Source: Chloroflexota bacterium (GTDB taxonomy: Bacteria; Chloroflexota; Anaerolineae; 4572-78). From it: DNA of 5,004 nucleotides. The notes under the pieces were generated by a model. It was not told the DNA's origin, searched no databases, and saw nothing but the letters and a program-made list of their open reading frames with translations. The DNA is taken from NCBI GenBank assembly GCA_024278015.1, contig JAJRUC010000199.1:1-5004 (forward strand), written 5' to 3'. The position numbers were made by a program, and so were the translations under genes. Positions 4,550 to 5,004 of this stretch are shown here, piece by piece (position 1 is the stretch's first letter; each line of letters opens with the position of its first letter).

Positions 4550-5004
4550 CAGACTTCCTCCAGCGAAAACAGGCTGCTTAAGGCCGGGCTGTTTTGCAAT
4601 TGCCGCAAAAGCTGCTCGGCCTGGGCGCGGGGCATGGTGGCCGAAACCAGCCGCACCGGCGTTTCGGTTTCCTGCCGGAAGGTGAGGTGCAGCATTTGCC
4701 CTTCCACAGGGATGGTGAATTGTTTGTTCAAAAATTGCAGGGTGTAGATGCCCTGTTCCGGGGCGTAAATTTCAAAACCGCCGGGGCCGTATTCCGGTTT
4801 GCCGCCGCTGACCACAATTGATTTTGCGCCCGACGGGGCAATGGCGGTGATGGGTTCATTCGGTTGGCCGATGTCGCCCACCAGCAGGGGCAGGCCGCCG
4901 GGGCGCGGAGTGGCCTCTACCAGCCAGCCCCCCGATTGCCGGGCCACCGGAATTTCAAGTTCCGTCGATTTGAGTTCTTGCCCATTGAGGCTGATGGTTT
5001 TGGC
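4549..5004 (-). CDS. Hypothetical protein, C-terminal part (cut by window edge)
   Basis: I do not recognise this gene. The frame is open from the window end at 5004 to a TGA at 4551-4549, giving the last 151 residues of a longer protein. An internal GTG at 4947 would give 132 residues, but it has no clear ribosome-binding site and the frame continues upstream without a stop. The sequence is rich in Gly, Pro and predicted beta strands, for example GGWLVEATPRPGG, PSGAKSIVVSGG, FEIYAPEQGIYTLQFLNKQF and MLHLTFRQ. This suggests a beta-sandwich domain of the kind that binds ligands or other proteins. It is followed by a short helical tail (MPRAQAEQLLRQLQNSPALS). No membrane segment is visible in this part. 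It ends one base inside the xseA start codon and so is probably cotranscribed with xseAB. A functional link to exonuclease VII is not established. Confidence 0.8.
   Translation of the reverse strand, partial: AKTISLNGQELKSTELEIPVARQSGGWLVEATPRPGGLPLLVGDIGQPNEPITAIAPSGAKSIVVSGGKPEYGPGGFEIYAPEQGIYTLQFLNKQFTIPVEGQMLHLTFRQETETPVRLVSATMPRAQAEQLLRQLQNSPALSSLFSLEEV

Overview
The window reads as a bacterial chromosome segment in which every recognisable gene lies on the minus strand. Reading in the direction of transcription, from high to low coordinates, the order is: a partial hypothetical gene, xseA, xseB, recA, recX and the 5' part of rny. The recA-recX-rny order, the RecA and RecX sequences, and the GC-rich palindromes containing GGGGC/GCCCC between genes suggest a member of the Chloroflexi (Chloroflexota), perhaps an Anaerolineae-like lineage. 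That placement is inference from family knowledge and was not tested by a search.

Region 1 (5004-3129) is a tight operon. The end of an unidentified protein overlaps the xseA start by one base (TGATG), and xseA overlaps xseB by four bases (ATGA). XseA and XseB are the large and small subunits of exodeoxyribonuclease VII. Both starts have a GGAGG ribosome-binding site.

Region 2 (3128-2738) is non-coding and is the most unusual part. It holds a 194-bp non-autonomous, MITE-like element (2817-3010). The element has 17-bp terminal inverted repeats that match at 16 positions and abut a perfect 10-bp direct repeat (2807-2816 and 3011-3020) with no gap. Two long GC-rich palindromes lie inside the element and a third, related one lies outside it near the xseB end. 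Just downstream of the insertion is a candidate recA promoter (2800-2805 and 2777-2782, 17-bp spacer). A 16-bp dyad, GATGTAAACTTACATC, overlaps its -10 box and is a good candidate SOS-type operator.

Region 3 (2737-1) is the recA-recX-rny cluster. RecA is complete, with intact ATPase and DNA-binding loops. About 340 bp of AT-rich DNA separates recA from recX. It ends in a stem-loop followed by a U-tract just before recX, and its first part carries a copy of the same stem sequence, so the RNA could form competing hairpins as in an attenuator. RecX, the modulator of RecA filaments, is followed after 33 bp by rny (RNase Y), of which the membrane anchor, the coiled coil and the start of the KH domain are visible.

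Taken together, the window joins two DNA-repair modules (ExoVII, and RecA with RecX) to an mRNA-decay endonuclease. The unexplained signals lie in the two intergenic regions on either side of recA.
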